A DNA stretch of 64,000 bases from an uncultured Muribaculaceae bacterium (GCA_947381945.1 CANCXM010000006.1:61331-125330), one strand, 5' to 3'. Positions 35,480 to 46,293 are shown, numbered from the stretch's first letter. Numbers and translations are program-made. The notes: a model not told the origin generated them from the letters alone.

Positions 35480-38443
35480 ATGTCATCATCCTATTCCCCA
35501 ATCGACGAACCATCATACACTGATACGGCTTTCGATCCGGAAGCCATACTCAACGGAGCTGACACCCGTGGCAACTCCGAACCATCAACCATGCCCGGAA
35601 CAAATTCGCCTGTCAATGACGGAGCGGCAGAACGCACCAACGGCTTCTTCGGACGAAATGCCGGAGGTGAGACTGCCCGTCAATCCAACTCCGCTACAGC
35701 CGCTCAGCCCAAAGCTACGAAGCAAGGGAAAGCCCCTTCGGCTCTGGCCCGCGCATTGCGTCTGATAGGCGATTCGCGCACAGTCATGTTCATCGGCATC
35801 ATCTTCGTAATCGCCGCAGGCTATTCGCTGATAGTGGCAATGTCATATTTCGCCCATATCGGCAACGACCAAAGCGCGCTCCTCAACAACGACTTCGACC
35901 CTGAGATGATAAAGAATGCAGGAGGGCCGTTCGGAGCGTGGCTTGCCCACACATTAATCTACAATTGGCTCGGAATCGGCTCCTTAGTGCTCATCTACTA
36001 CATAGCCGTCTGCGGTATAGGTATGCTGAAGGTCTACCGTCCGCATTTCTGGTCATTGACCCTACGCTGCCTTCTGACAGCCGTCTCGCTGTCAATAATC
36101 TGCGGATTTGTCACCTACGAGATGGCCTCGCCAATCTACTGGGGTGGCCGTCACGGTTATCTCCTGAACGAGAAACTTATGATATTCACAGGCTTCTGGG
36201 GTGCACTTGCAGTCAGCGTAATCATGGGCGGACTCGTCGTAATCCTCTATCTCACTGAATTGAAGCGTGTGATTGGATATGCGGCTGAGGGAATCAATGC
36301 CTATCGTGCACGCATGGCCGAACGCCGTGCCGAACGCGAACGTATCCGTGAGGCAGAGGAAGCCGAACGCCGCGAACGCGAGGCTCGCGAAGAGGCCATC
36401 AGAGCTGCCGAGGAAGCAGCCCGAATGGCCGAACAGCAGCGTATTGCCGCCGAGCAGCAAGCCGAAGCGGAAAGAATACGCCTGACACAAATGGCAATGC
36501 AACCTATTGCCCCGGTACAAGCAGCGATGGACCGAATGCCATCAGTCCCGAATCCTGCAAATGCAACTGCACCACTAAATGCAACCGCACCGTCAACCGA
36601 CAGTCTTTTCATCAATCCGGAGTCTACTGACACGAATCAAAACGACAATATTTCCGATTATGAAGCGCCCGCTGTCGTTGGCGAATTTGAAGAAACAGAG
36701 GTCATGGACGAAATGGCCGACACTTCTGACTTCAATGAAGAATCGGGCCTCAATGAGAGTGAGGAGGAGAAGGATTCGGCCATCTCTACCAAATCCAATG
36801 AGAGTGAGATTGCTCCTCTTTTCGCCGATGACGAGTTGGAAGACGAGGAGGACACCTTTGAAGAGGCTCCGCTTTTTGCAGGAGAGACTCCACGCGAAAT
36901 GCAGCCGAACCGTCCCTCATCCGCTTCAGAAGTGCTGGAAATGGCTCCGTTTGACCCACGGGCTGAACTTTCACACTACAAATTCCCATCTGTTGAATTT
37001 CTCCGCCCTTCAAGCAATTCCGGTGTCAGCGTCGACGCGCAGGAAATGGAGGAGAACAAGCAGCGCATCACCGACACTCTAAACCACTACGGAATACCCA
37101 TCTCCAAAATCGAGGCAACTGTAGGCCCGACCGTGACACTCTATGAAATCATACCTGCAGAGGGCGTGAGAATTGCAAAAATCAAACGTCTGGAGGACGA
37201 CATCGCACTTAGCCTCGCCGCCCTCGGCATCCGCATCATAGCTCCTATCCCCGGCAAGGGCACAATCGGCATCGAGGTTCCGAACAAGGACCCACAGGTA
37301 GTGTCAATGCGCTCAATCATCGAGTCGCCGACATATACCAACAGCCACATGGAACTTCCAATGGCTATGGGACGCACCATCAGCAACGATGTCTTCATGG
37401 CTGACCTCTGCAAAATGCCCCACCTCCTTGTCGCCGGTGCGACAGGTATGGGTAAATCAGTCGGCCTTAACACCATTATCGCCTCTCTGCTTTACAAAAA
37501 GCACCCGTCAGAGCTGAAATTCGTACTTATCGACCCGAAGATGGTGGAATTCAGTCTATACGCACGACTCGAACGCCACTACCTCGCTAAACTTCCCGAG
37601 GAAGAGGATGCAATCATCACAGACCCGCTGAAAGTTGTGGCTACGCTCAACTCCCTCTGTGTCGAGATGGACAACCGCTATGCGCTTCTCAAAGACGCCT
37701 CAATGCGTAATATAAAGGAGTATAACGACAAGTTCATCCACCGCCACCTCAATCCGGAGAAAGGCCATCGCTTCCTCCCCTATATCGTCGTCATCGTCGA
37801 TGAGTTCGCCGACCTTATCATGACAGCCGGCAAGGAAGTGGAAACCCCTATCGCCCGTATCGCCCAGAAAGCCCGTGCGGTCGGCATCCACATGATTCTC
37901 GCCACCCAGCGTCCGTCGACCAACGTCATCACCGGTGTCATCAAGGCAAACTTCCCGGGACGAATCGCATTCCGCGTCTTCCAGATGGTCGACTCCCGCA
38001 CCATCATCGACCGTCCGGGAGCAAATCAGCTTATCGGCCGAGGCGACATGCTTTTCAGCAACAACGGCAAACTTGACCGTGTGCAGTGTGCGTTCATCGA
38101 CACTCCTGAGGTCAGCGCTATCTGTGACAGCATCAGCGAGCAGGTCGGTTTCCCGTCGGCCTACGAACTACCCGAATACATTGCCGAAGGTGGCGACGGA
38201 GGCAAATTGGCAACCGTCGGTGACCGCGATCCGCTATTCGATGAGTGCGCCCGACTTGTGGTGACTACCGACACCGCATCAACATCTTCGCTCCAGCGAC
38301 GTTATTCCATTGGCTACAACCGCGCCGGAAAAATCATGGATCAGATGGAGGCTGCAGGCATTGTAGGGCCTTCGCAGGGTGGCAAACCCCGCCAGGTGCT
38401 CGTCGATTCACTGACCCTCGAACGGATCCTTGAAAACAACTGA
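35480..38443 (+). CDS. ftsK: DNA translocase FtsK
   Basis: The 987-residue protein has an N-terminal polar tail of about 90 residues, four membrane helices (about 95-265), a charged helical stretch (RERIREAEEAERREREAREE), an acidic low-complexity linker to about 490, and the FtsK motor. Walker A is GATGMGKSVGLN (about 653), Walker B is YIVVIVDEFADL (about 768), and ATQRPSTNVITGVIKANFPG is the family signature. The C-terminal gamma winged helix (about 920-987, SSLQRRYSIGYNRAGKIMDQ) reads KOPS DNA sites. It pumps chromosome termini through the septum and helps divisome assembly. It is followed by a lolA-like gene 24 bases on, probably in one operon. Confidence 0.97.
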   Translation: MSSSYSPIDEPSYTDTAFDPEAILNGADTRGNSEPSTMPGTNSPVNDGAAERTNGFFGRNAGGETARQSNSATAAQPKATKQGKAPSALARALRLIGDSRTVMFIGIIFVIAAGYSLIVAMSYFAHIGNDQSALLNNDFDPEMIKNAGGPFGAWLAHTLIYNWLGIGSLVLIYYIAVCGIGMLKVYRPHFWSLTLRCLLTAVSLSIICGFVTYEMASPIYWGGRHGYLLNEKLMIFTGFWGALAVSVIMGGLVVILYLTELKRVIGYAAEGINAYRARMAERRAERERIREAEEAERREREAREEAIRAAEEAARMAEQQRIAAEQQAEAERIRLTQMAMQPIAPVQAAMDRMPSVPNPANATAPLNATAPSTDSLFINPESTDTNQNDNISDYEAPAVVGEFEETEVMDEMADTSDFNEESGLNESEEEKDSAISTKSNESEIAPLFADDELEDEEDTFEEAPLFAGETPREMQPNRPSSASEVLEMAPFDPRAELSHYKFPSVEFLRPSSNSGVSVDAQEMEENKQRITDTLNHYGIPISKIEATVGPTVTLYEIIPAEGVRIAKIKRLEDDIALSLAALGIRIIAPIPGKGTIGIEVPNKDPQVVSMRSIIESPTYTNSHMELPMAMGRTISNDVFMADLCKMPHLLVAGATGMGKSVGLNTIIASLLYKKHPSELKFVLIDPKMVEFSLYARLERHYLAKLPEEEDAIITDPLKVVATLNSLCVEMDNRYALLKDASMRNIKEYNDKFIHRHLNPEKGHRFLPYIVVIVDEFADLIMTAGKEVETPIARIAQKARAVGIHMILATQRPSTNVITGVIKANFPGRIAFRVFQMVDSRTIIDRPGANQLIGRGDMLFSNNGKLDRVQCAFIDTPEVSAICDSISEQVGFPSAYELPEYIAEGGDGGKLATVGDRDPLFDECARLVVTTDTASTSSLQRRYSIGYNRAGKIMDQMEAAGIVGPSQGGKPRQVLVDSLTLERILENN

Positions 38444-38467
38444 TGAATTTTAGAAACCTCGTTTGAA

Positions 38468-39094
38468 ATGACCCGAACTTTTATCAACCGCATACTTTTT
38501 CTGATTGCCATGCTTGCCGGTTCTACGGCCGTCATGCAAGGCGCAGAGAGCGCGACATCGATTCTCGACCGTGCATCGGCAAAAATTCGCAGCGACAAAT
38601 CCATCGCTGCAACCTACACCATCAGTGCCGACGGTCATCTGCAGAGCGGCACCCTGACGATTGCCGGAGACCGCTTTATCCTGACCTCACCGCAGATTTC
38701 CTCGTGGTATGACGGCAAGACCCAGTGGACCTATTCCACTCAGACCGGTGAGGTAAACATCACCGAGCCTACTCCTGAGGAACTTCAACAAGTGAACCCC
38801 TTTGCAATCATCAACTCTTTCCGCAAACTCTACAAGGCTTCACTTCTGAAATCGCCAGCAACGGAAAAGAAAATCAAACTTACGGCATCGAATCCTAAAA
38901 GCGACATCAAAAGCGTAGTTCTCACGTTGAATGCATCGACCCTCTATCCCACTGCCATCGAACTGACAATGAGCAACCGCCGGATGGTGACCATCCATGT
39001 CACTTCAACCAAAAGCGGAGGGGCGCTTCCGGTGTCAGACTTCCAATTCAATTCCAAGAAGTATCCCGGAGTGCCGGTCGTTGATTTACGCTGA
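38468..39094 (+). CDS. lolA: LolA-like outer-membrane lipoprotein carrier
   Basis: The 208-residue secreted protein has a signal peptide (about 1-26) and LolA-fold sequence: SILDRASAKIRSDKSIAATY, ISSWYDGKTQWTYSTQTGEV, and the C-terminal NRRMVTIHVTSTKSGGALPV with DFQFNSKKYPGVPVVDLR. LolA carries lipoproteins across the periplasm from LolCDE to the outer membrane. The Bacteroidetes form is diverged, hence slightly lower certainty. It follows ftsK closely, an order seen also in gamma-proteobacteria (ftsK-lolA), which supports the call. Confidence 0.85.
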   Translation: MTRTFINRILFLIAMLAGSTAVMQGAESATSILDRASAKIRSDKSIAATYTISADGHLQSGTLTIAGDRFILTSPQISSWYDGKTQWTYSTQTGEVNITEPTPEELQQVNPFAIINSFRKLYKASLLKSPATEKKIKLTASNPKSDIKSVVLTLNASTLYPTAIELTMSNRRMVTIHVTSTKSGGALPVSDFQFNSKKYPGVPVVDLR

Positions 39095-39217
39095 CACTAC
39101 CGGCTATAGATGTTAATCTGTCTAAATGGAGGAATCAATCCATGCCGCTCCGGCGTTTTTATTAAATCTATACCATACGAATCATCAATTCCAAACCAAA
39201 ATAATCATAAAATAATT

Positions 39218-40162
39218 ATGGCTGAAATCAAAACCCGTTGCCTTATCATAGGCTCAGGCCCCGCAGGCTACACTGCAGCAATCTATACCTCACGCGCCAA
39301 TATCTCCCCGCTTGTAATCGAAGGTCAGCAGCCCGGCGGACAGCTCACCATCACCACTGAAGTTGAAAATTTCCCCGGTCAGCCCAACGGCATCACCGGT
39401 CCGCAACTCATGGAGGATATGCGCGCCCAGGCCGTTAAATTCGGTGCCGACATCCGTACCGGCCTCATCACTGAGGTAGACTTCTCGACCCGTCCTTTCA
39501 AGGCAAAGACCAACACAGGCCTTGACATCACCGCCAACACCGTCATCATCTCGACCGGAGCATCAGCCCGTTACCTCGGACTCCCCGACGAGCAGAAATA
39601 CTCAGGCCTCGGTGTATCGGCCTGTGCTACCTGCGACGGTTTCTTCTATCGCAAAAAGCGCGTGGCGGTGGTCGGTGGCGGTGACACCGCTTGCGAGGAA
39701 GCCCTCTATCTCAGCAATCTCGCATCCGACGTGTTCCTCATTGTCCGCAAACCTCACCTCCGTGCATCAAAGGTGATGCAGGAACGTGTGCTCAACAAGA
39801 GCAACATCAAGGTTCTCTTCAATACCAATACAACCGGTCTTTACGGCGAAGAGTATCTTGAAGGCGCACACCTCGTTGAAAACGTAGGCACTTCAAACGA
39901 ACAGCACTACGACCTTGCCATCGACGGTTTCTTCCTCGCTATCGGCCATAACCCCAACACAGAGGTGTTCCGCCAGTACATTGACTGTGACGCTTCCGGT
40001 TATGTGAAGGTGAAAGGCGCAGGAACCCAGACCAACGTGCCCGGTGTCTTTGCCGCAGGTGATGTCGCCGACCCGACTTACCGTCAGGCCATTACCGCAG
40101 CCGGAATGGGATGCAAAGCTGCTCTTGATGTCGAACGTTTCCTCAACGAAGAAGGATTATAA
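39218..40162 (+). CDS. trxB: Thioredoxin reductase
   Basis: From the ATG at 39218 (an upstream ATG at 39110 adds an unlikely 36 residues) the product is 314 residues. It has the FAD-binding GSGPAGYTAAIYTSRANI, the redox-active CATC in SACATCDGFFYRKKRVA, the NADPH-binding VVGGGDTACEEA, and the late FAD motif GVFAAGDVADPTYRQ. It reduces thioredoxin with NADPH in the cytoplasm. The GNAT gene begins 10 bases after its stop and is probably co-transcribed. Confidence 0.96.
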   Translation: MAEIKTRCLIIGSGPAGYTAAIYTSRANISPLVIEGQQPGGQLTITTEVENFPGQPNGITGPQLMEDMRAQAVKFGADIRTGLITEVDFSTRPFKAKTNTGLDITANTVIISTGASARYLGLPDEQKYSGLGVSACATCDGFFYRKKRVAVVGGGDTACEEALYLSNLASDVFLIVRKPHLRASKVMQERVLNKSNIKVLFNTNTTGLYGEEYLEGAHLVENVGTSNEQHYDLAIDGFFLAIGHNPNTEVFRQYIDCDASGYVKVKGAGTQTNVPGVFAAGDVADPTYRQAITAAGMGCKAALDVERFLNEEGL

Positions 40163-40171
40163 GCATTCATA

Positions 40172-40687
40172 ATGCTCACCGACGGAACTATTTCCCTCAG
40201 GGCACTTGAAATAATTGATGTCGACACTCTGTATCGTTGGGAAAACGACCCTGCGCTATGGAGTGTCGGCATTACTCTTGCCCCCTACTCCCGGAAGCAA
40301 TTGTGGGACTATGTCAACAATTATGACAGCGACATATATGCCGCCAAGCAGCTTAGACTGATGGTCACTCTCAATGCCACAGGTGAGACTATCGGAACTC
40401 TCGACCTCTTTGATTTCGATGCGGCCAACTCCCGCTGCGGAATAGGAATATTGATAGCTACGGAATATCAGAAATCAGGCTACGGACTGCGCACACTTGA
40501 CCTTGCAGCCGAATATTGCCGCAAGACATATTCGCTGCATCAACTCTACTGCACAATCGGGGCCGAAAACCGTCCGTCACGCTCACTGTTCGAAAAAGCA
40601 GGCTACAGGGCATCCGGCTGTCTGCGCTCATGGCTGCGGACAGCAAACAAATATTCTGACGCATATATATATCAGAAATTACTCTGA
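40172..40687 (+). CDS. GNAT-family N-acetyltransferase (RimJ/SpeG-like)
   Basis: The 171-residue protein has the RimJ/RimL/SpeG-type GNAT layout: ISLRALEIIDVDTLYRWEND, beta strands around TGETIGTLDLFDFDAANSRC, then GIGILIATEYQKSGYGLRTL with the acetyl-CoA-binding Q/SGYG loop, and NRPSRSLFEKAGYRASGCLR. Members acetylate ribosomal protein N-termini or polyamines; the acceptor here is not known. It lies directly after trxB and is convergent with recR, 13 bases away. Confidence 0.88.
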   Translation: MLTDGTISLRALEIIDVDTLYRWENDPALWSVGITLAPYSRKQLWDYVNNYDSDIYAAKQLRLMVTLNATGETIGTLDLFDFDAANSRCGIGILIATEYQKSGYGLRTLDLAAEYCRKTYSLHQLYCTIGAENRPSRSLFEKAGYRASGCLRSWLRTANKYSDAYIYQKLL

Positions 40688-40700
40688 AAAGCGGTTTTAG

Positions 40701-41327
40701 CTATCTCCGTATTGAATCTGTAAACAGTGTACGGTTGATAAGCGAACGTCCGAGAGTCACTTCATCGGTATACTCAATCTCATTGCCCACCGACACTCCG
40801 CGGGCAAGCTGCGTGATGCGCACATCTGAATACTCAGCCAGACGGCGGAAAAGATAGAAATTTGTGGTCTCCCCTTCCATCGTGGCGCTGAGAGCAAGAA
40901 TGACCTCCTTTATACCACCGGCAGCCACACGCTCGACCAATGAATCTATAGCTAACTGGTCAGGGCCGACTCCGTCCATGGGGGAAATCACACCTCCAAG
41001 CACATGATACACGCCTCCGAACTGACCGGTATTCTCAAAACTCATGACATCCTTCACGCTCTCCACCACACAGACCGTCGAGCGGTCTCGCCTGGTATCG
41101 GCGCAAATCGGACAGATTTCCGTTTCAGAGATATTACGACATACAGTGCAGTAGCGTATGCCACGGCGCATATTGATTATGGATTGTCCAAGAGCGACTC
41201 CTACGCCCTCGTCCATCCGGAGTATATGTAAAGCAAGCCTCAGAGCCGTTTTCCGCCCCACTCCGGGCAGACGCGACAACTCTGTCACTGCACCTTCAAG
41301 CAATTTTGAGGCAAATTCCTGTTGCAT
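40701..41327 (-). CDS. recR: Recombination protein RecR
   Basis: The 208-residue protein has the N-terminal helix-hairpin-helix ([17 protein letters not shown]), the C4 zinc finger [16 protein letters not shown], the Toprim domain starting [20 protein letters not shown], and the C-terminal block [20 protein letters not shown]. RecR acts with RecF/RecO to load RecA at gaps. Read on the minus strand, divergent from panC. A minus-strand -7 box TAATTTTG lies at 41355-41362. A 7-bp stem at 41474-41508 is the only other structure seen in the 273-base gap. Confidence 0.97.
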   Translation of the reverse strand: MQQEFASKLLEGAVTELSRLPGVGRKTALRLALHILRMDEGVGVALGQSIINMRRGIRYCTVCRNISETEICPICADTRRDRSTVCVVESVKDVMSFENTGQFGGVYHVLGGVISPMDGVGPDQLAIDSLVERVAAGGIKEVILALSATMEGETTNFYLFRRLAEYSDVRITQLARGVSVGNEIEYTDEVTLGRSLINRTLFTDSIRR

Positions 41328-41536
41328 TTTATTAATTTGAAGTCAATTTTACTTCAAAATTACTAAATTTAGCCCAATCTGAGGCACAGAGGCTTCCATT
41401 CTTTGAAATTTTTAATGATTAGCGTCAGTTCCACAAAAATGCTGACTCGGTTTTGTGTCTGTTCCCGAAAATTGCCGACAAGCTTTCGCCACTTCGCCAA
41501 CTGTCGGCCCCCGATAATCATTGATAATCTTTTTTA

Positions 41537-41568
41537 TTTGCTTGTTGCATAAATAATGTTTAATTTTG
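41537..41568 (+). promoter_or_regulatory. Promoter of panC-panD
   Basis: TTTG (41537-41540), 20 bases, TAATTTTG (41561-41568): exact vegetative promoter, with the panC ATG about 33 bases further on. Confidence 0.87.
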
Positions 41569-41600
41569 CACTCTGAAATTTCAGACATATAGTTAAAGAA

Positions 41601-42449
41601 ATGGAAATAATTCGCACTGTAGCTGAATTAAAAGCCAAGCTCGACGAAGCCCGCGAGAAAGGCAGCATCGGTCTCGTCCCCACTATGGGGGCGCTCCACG
41701 CCGGACACCTCTCGCTCATCCAGCGCGCTCGTCGCGAGAACGATACAGTGGTGGTTAGCGTATTCGTCAACCCCACGCAGTTCAACAATCCGACTGACCT
41801 CGCCACCTATCCCCGCACGGAGGAGGCCGACACCGCCATGCTCCGCGAGGCCGGTGTCGATTTCGCGTTTATACCGTCGGTCGAGGAGATATACCCCGAA
41901 CCGGACACCCGCCAGTTTGACCTCGGCCCTGTGGCAGAAGTCATGGAAGGTGCAATGCGCCCCGGCCATTTCAACGGTGTAGCCCAAATCGTCAGCAAGC
42001 TTTTCGACTTCACGCGCCCGACACGCGCATACTTCGGGGAGAAAGACTTCCAGCAGATTGCAGTCATCCGCAAGATGGCTCAGCTTGAAGGATTTGACCT
42101 TGAAATCGTCGACTGTCCCATCAAACGTGAGGACGACGGACTGGCCATGAGCTCGCGCAACGTGCGCCTGACACCCGAACAGCGTGCAATCGCCCCCGCC
42201 ATCCACCGCACACTCGAAAGCAGCCTGTCATGGGCCGCTGACCACAGCGTCGAGGAAACCAAACGATATGTGATTGACGAAATCAATTCCTTCCCACACA
42301 TGCAGGTGGAATACTACGAAATTGTCGACGCACTCACCATGCAGCCCATCTCAGATTGGGCAGAAACCGAGAGCGCAGTCGGCTGTGTCACCGTATTCTG
42401 CGGAGATGTCCGCCTGATTGACAACATCAAATACCCCAAAAGGAAATGA
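41601..42449 (+). CDS. panC: Pantothenate synthetase
   Basis: The 282-residue protein shows the nucleotidyltransferase-like motif [18 protein letters not shown], the ATP-binding [15 protein letters not shown] and the KMSKS-equivalent [11 protein letters not shown]. It joins pantoate and beta-alanine using ATP. The last codons overlap the panD start by four bases, so the two enzymes that make and use beta-alanine are co-translated. panB is not next to it. Confidence 0.97.
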   Translation: MEIIRTVAELKAKLDEAREKGSIGLVPTMGALHAGHLSLIQRARRENDTVVVSVFVNPTQFNNPTDLATYPRTEEADTAMLREAGVDFAFIPSVEEIYPEPDTRQFDLGPVAEVMEGAMRPGHFNGVAQIVSKLFDFTRPTRAYFGEKDFQQIAVIRKMAQLEGFDLEIVDCPIKREDDGLAMSSRNVRLTPEQRAIAPAIHRTLESSLSWAADHSVEETKRYVIDEINSFPHMQVEYYEIVDALTMQPISDWAETESAVGCVTVFCGDVRLIDNIKYPKRK

Positions 42450-42802
42450 CACTCGAACTTATCAAGTGCAAGATCCACCGTGTGACTGTCACAGAAGCCC
42501 GTCTGGACTACATCGGCAGCATCACAATTGACAGTGAACTCATGGACGCCGCCGGAATCTTCCCCGGTGAGCGCGTTTACATCGTTGACAACAACAACGG
42601 CGAACGTTTCGACACCTACGCCATTCCCGGCGAACCCGGCTCAGGCGTAATCTGTCTCAACGGAGCTGCAGCCCGCAAAGTGCAGGTAGGCGACATCGTT
42701 ATCCTCATGTGCTACGCACAGATGACACCCGAAGAGGCCCGCAACCACAAACCCGTGGTCCTCTTCCCCGACACCCGCACCAACCGTCTGCTCCCGGAAT
42801 AA
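42446..42802 (+). CDS. panD: Aspartate 1-decarboxylase
   Basis: The 118-residue proenzyme has the self-cleavage site Gly24-Ser25 in [18 protein letters not shown]; cleavage gives the pyruvoyl group on Ser25 that decarboxylates aspartate to beta-alanine. Length and the block [20 protein letters not shown] with [18 protein letters not shown] are typical. It overlaps panC by four bases. Confidence 0.97.
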   Translation: MTLELIKCKIHRVTVTEARLDYIGSITIDSELMDAAGIFPGERVYIVDNNNGERFDTYAIPGEPGSGVICLNGAAARKVQVGDIVILMCYAQMTPEEARNHKPVVLFPDTRTNRLLPE

Positions 42803-42897
42803 TCCGCGCGACAGACCACCGGCGACTTGCAGAACGCCACCTATATTATATATTATCAGTAAAGTTTTTTTAACCCTCTATCCCCCCGCCATTCCAA

Positions 42898-44232
42898 GTG
42901 TTTGAGAATCTAAGCGAGAGACTTGAAAGAAGTTTCAAGATACTGAAAGGTGAAGGTAAAATCACCGAAATCAACGTAGCAGAGACCCTTAAGGACGTGC
43001 GCCGTGCGCTCCTCGAGGCCGACGTAAACTTCAAGGTTGCCAAGCAATTTACCGACGAGGTAAAGGCAAAGGCACTGGGTATGAACGTAATCAACGCCAT
43101 CAAGCCCGGTGAACTCATGGTCAAGATTGTCCATGACGAACTCGCTCGCCTTATGGGTGGCGAGACTGCCCAGGTCAATCTGTCAGGCAATCCTGCCGTC
43201 ATCCTCATGTCGGGTCTGCAAGGTTCAGGTAAGACAACCTTCTCCGGCAAACTCGCCCGCAAACTCAAATCCGAGCAGGGGAAACGTCCGCTTCTCGTTG
43301 CCTGCGACGTCTACCGTCCCGCAGCTATCGACCAGCTGAAAGTTCTCGCCGAGCAAATCAACGTCCCCGTCTACACCGAGGATGGCAACAAGAACCCGGT
43401 TGAGATTGCTGAAAACGCAATCCGCTACGCCAAGGCAAACCACCACGACCTCGTCATCATCGACACCGCCGGCCGTCTTGCGGTCGATGAGCAGATGATG
43501 CAGGAAATCGCAGCCATCAAGAAGGCCGTCAAGCCTCAGGAGACTCTCTTCGTTGTTGACTCGATGACCGGTCAGGATGCGGTCAACACTGCTAAGGAAT
43601 TCAACGACCGCCTTGATTTCGACGGCGTTGTCCTCACCAAGCTCGACGGTGACACCCGTGGCGGTGCAGCCCTCTCAATCCGCACGGTAGTCACCAAGCC
43701 CATCAAATTTGTGGGTACAGGTGAAAAACTCGATGCGCTCGACCTCTTCCACCCCTCGCGTATGGCCGACCGTATCCTCGGCATGGGCGACATCGTTTCG
43801 CTCGTTGAAAAGGCACAGAACGCCTATGACGAGAAGCAGGCCCGCGAACTTCAGCGCAAGATTGCCAAGAACCAGTTCAACTTCAACGACTTCCTTCAGC
43901 AGATTCAGCAAATCCAGAAGATGGGCAATCTCAAAGAACTCGCCTCTATGATTCCCGGTGTCGGCAAGGCAATCAAGGATATTGACATTGACGACAACGC
44001 CTTCAAGGGCATTGAAGCAATCATCCAGTCAATGACCGCACAGGAGCGTGAGCATCCCGAAATCCTCAATGGCAGCCGCCGCAAGCGTATCGCCAAGGGT
44101 TCAGGCACCGACATCCAGGAGGTCAACCGCCTCATAAAGCAGTTCGACGATGCCCGCAAGATGATGAAGGCCGTTTCGGGAATCAAGAACCCGATGGCCA
44201 TGATGCGCAATATGAAAGGAATGAGAAGATAA
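42898..44232 (+). CDS. ffh: Signal recognition particle protein Ffh
   Basis: The 444-residue protein starts at a GTG and reads [20 protein letters not shown]. It has the N domain, the GTPase with P-loop [15 protein letters not shown] (about 105), [29 protein letters not shown] and [15 protein letters not shown], and a C-terminal methionine-rich M domain that binds SRP RNA and signal sequences (ending [12 protein letters not shown]). It targets membrane proteins co-translationally. folD begins four bases after its stop, so the two share a transcript. Confidence 0.97.
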   Translation: MFENLSERLERSFKILKGEGKITEINVAETLKDVRRALLEADVNFKVAKQFTDEVKAKALGMNVINAIKPGELMVKIVHDELARLMGGETAQVNLSGNPAVILMSGLQGSGKTTFSGKLARKLKSEQGKRPLLVACDVYRPAAIDQLKVLAEQINVPVYTEDGNKNPVEIAENAIRYAKANHHDLVIIDTAGRLAVDEQMMQEIAAIKKAVKPQETLFVVDSMTGQDAVNTAKEFNDRLDFDGVVLTKLDGDTRGGAALSIRTVVTKPIKFVGTGEKLDALDLFHPSRMADRILGMGDIVSLVEKAQNAYDEKQARELQRKIAKNQFNFNDFLQQIQQIQKMGNLKELASMIPGVGKAIKDIDIDDNAFKGIEAIIQSMTAQEREHPEILNGSRRKRIAKGSGTDIQEVNRLIKQFDDARKMMKAVSGIKNPMAMMRNMKGMRR

Positions 44233-44236
44233 GATT

Positions 44237-45118
44237 ATGACACTGATAGACGGAAAAAAGACAGCAGACGACATCAAACGCGAAATCGCGGCTGAAGTTG
44301 AAGAAATGGTGGCGCAGGGCAAGCGTCGCCCCCACCTCGCAGCCATCCTCGTCGGTCACGACGGTGGCAGCGAGACCTACGTTGCAAACAAAGTGAAGGC
44401 ATGTGAGGCTTGCGGTTTCCAATCCACACTCATCCGCTACGAGGACGACGTGACCGAAGAGAAACTTCTTGAAACCATCGCAGAACTCAACAACGACCCC
44501 GGAGTTGACGGATTCATCGTCCAGCTCCCCCTCCCCAAACATATCTCCGAGCAGAAAATCATCGAGGCTATCGACTACCGCAAGGATGTCGACGGTTTCC
44601 ATCCCGTCAACGTAGGCCGTATGTCCATCGGTCTCCCCTGCTTCGTATCTGCCACCCCTTCGGGCATCATGGAACTTCTCAAACGCTACGGCGTAAACAC
44701 CAAGGGTGCGAAGTGTGTGGTCCTCGGACGCAGCAACATCGTCGGTAAGCCCGTGGCCTCGCTCATGATGCAGAAATCCAACCCCGGCAATGCGACAGTG
44801 ACCGTACTCCACAGCTCATCTACCAACATCAAGGAAGCCTGTGCCGAAGCCGACATCATCATTGCTGCCCTCGGCAGCCCCGGCTTCGTTACTGCCGACA
44901 TGGTCAAATCCGGAGCAACAATCATTGATGTCGGTACCACCCGTGTCCCCGATGCTTCGCGCAAGAGCGGTTTCCGTCTGCGCGGCGATGTCGACCTTGA
45001 GAATGTGGCTGAGAAATGCGCCTTCATCACTCCGGTTCCCGGCGGTGTAGGCCCCATGACCATCTGCTCCCTCATGCGCAACACCCTCCTCGCCGCAAAG
45101 AAGGAAATATATTCTTAA
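44237..45118 (+). CDS. folD: Bifunctional methylenetetrahydrofolate dehydrogenase / cyclohydrolase
   Basis: The 293-residue protein has the FolD signatures [18 protein letters not shown] with the catalytic lysine, [18 protein letters not shown], and the NADP-binding [16 protein letters not shown], ending [17 protein letters not shown]. It interconverts methylene-, methenyl- and 10-formyl-tetrahydrofolate for purine and methionine synthesis. It follows ffh at four bases. purH, which uses 10-formyl-THF, is 8 kb away. Confidence 0.97.
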   Translation: MTLIDGKKTADDIKREIAAEVEEMVAQGKRRPHLAAILVGHDGGSETYVANKVKACEACGFQSTLIRYEDDVTEEKLLETIAELNNDPGVDGFIVQLPLPKHISEQKIIEAIDYRKDVDGFHPVNVGRMSIGLPCFVSATPSGIMELLKRYGVNTKGAKCVVLGRSNIVGKPVASLMMQKSNPGNATVTVLHSSSTNIKEACAEADIIIAALGSPGFVTADMVKSGATIIDVGTTRVPDASRKSGFRLRGDVDLENVAEKCAFITPVPGGVGPMTICSLMRNTLLAAKKEIYS

Positions 45119-45148
45119 ACCCCGTCAAAACCACCGCAGGCTGTGAGC

Positions 45149-46210
45149 ATGATTGCCGTTTTCCTTTCGCTTCTCTCGCTGCTTGTCCCGCAGGACAGTG
45201 CTGAAATTGTCTTCGCAGGAGATGCCATGCAGCATCAGCGCCAGATCGACGCCGCCTTGCAGCCTGACGGTTCACTTGACTATTCGCCCTACTTCACATC
45301 TCTGCGCCCCTACATCTCATCGGCCGATTTTGCAGTCGTGAACCTTGAGACACCGCTTGGTGGCGCGCCCTATTCTGGCTATCCGATGTTCTGTGCCCAC
45401 GACAATTATGTCGACGCATTGACCGATGCCGGTTTCGACCTCATGCTTGCGGCCAACAACCATATTCTTGACCGCCGTGACCGGGGTGTCCGCCGCACGA
45501 TTGATACTTTCGAGTCAAAAGGTGTTCCTTATCTCGGAGTTTACCGCAACCGTGCCCACCGCGATTCGATTCTTCCCATGATTCATGACATCAAGGGGTT
45601 CAAGGTTGCTTTTTTGAACTATACCTACGGAACCAACGGCATCACAAAGAAAACTGACATTGAGATTGACTATATCGACCGTCAGTTAATGGTCTCCGAC
45701 ATACGCAAAGCCCGCGAGAAAGGGGCGGAAATAATAGCTGCATGTATACATTGGGGAGATGAATACAAACTTCTCCCCAATGCATCGCAGAAAAAGTTGG
45801 CAAAATTTCTCGCTGAAAATGGAGTTGAATTAATTATAGGCGGTCATCCCCACGTCATCCAGCCCATGGAACTGCAGATGAACGACTCGACAGGCCGACC
45901 CTGTTTCACCGTCTACTCCCTCGGAAACTTCATTTCCGCCATGCGCACCACCGACACTCGCGGAGGAGCTATGGCCCGCGTGAAACTCGCACGCGACATT
46001 TTTGGCCGTGCCTACGTATGCAATGCCAGCTATCGTCTTGTATTCACAGAACCATCGACAGGCCGTGGCAATAATTTCCGTCTCATACCGGCTGAAAGCC
46101 AAGACCTTCACCACTCGATGGAGCATCACCGCCGGGGATTTGTACGCAACGCGACAAATATATTCGACCGCCACAACATCAACGTTCCCCGCGACACGAC
46201 CGCACTCTGA
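45149..46210 (+). CDS. CapA/PgsA-type metallophosphatase-fold protein
   Basis: Starting at the ATG at 45149 (a GTG at 45143 is also possible) the product is 353 residues. It has a short hydrophobic N-terminus and the CapA-family pattern: EIVFAGDAMQHQRQIDAA, FAVVNLETPLGGAPYSGYPM, AANNHILDRRDRGVRRTIDT, ACIHWGDEY and IIGGHPHVIQPMELQ. The family (PF09587) has a calcineurin-like metal site and is linked to poly-gamma-glutamate capsule synthesis in Bacillus, but in Bacteroidetes the role is unknown; no pgsB/pgsC partner is present. It lies 30 bases after folD. Confidence 0.85.
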   Translation: MIAVFLSLLSLLVPQDSAEIVFAGDAMQHQRQIDAALQPDGSLDYSPYFTSLRPYISSADFAVVNLETPLGGAPYSGYPMFCAHDNYVDALTDAGFDLMLAANNHILDRRDRGVRRTIDTFESKGVPYLGVYRNRAHRDSILPMIHDIKGFKVAFLNYTYGTNGITKKTDIEIDYIDRQLMVSDIRKAREKGAEIIAACIHWGDEYKLLPNASQKKLAKFLAENGVELIIGGHPHVIQPMELQMNDSTGRPCFTVYSLGNFISAMRTTDTRGGAMARVKLARDIFGRAYVCNASYRLVFTEPSTGRGNNFRLIPAESQDLHHSMEHHRRGFVRNATNIFDRHNINVPRDTTAL

Positions 46211-46240
46211 CGTCACAAGCCTTCATCCTCCACTGCAAAA

Positions 46241-46293
46241 TTGTCAGTGCTTTTAACAGAATTTGTCAGTTTTTGCCTATGGCATTTTATTTG
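46241..46293 (+). promoter_or_regulatory. htpG promoter with two spaced direct repeats
   Basis: TTGTCAGT occurs at 46241-46248 and again at 46263-46270, 22 bases apart, which is two helical turns. The second copy overlaps TTTG (46262-46265), which is followed after 20 bases by TTTATTTG (46286-46293), a -7 box with one mismatch. The repeats may bind a stress regulator; this is inference. Confidence 0.55.
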
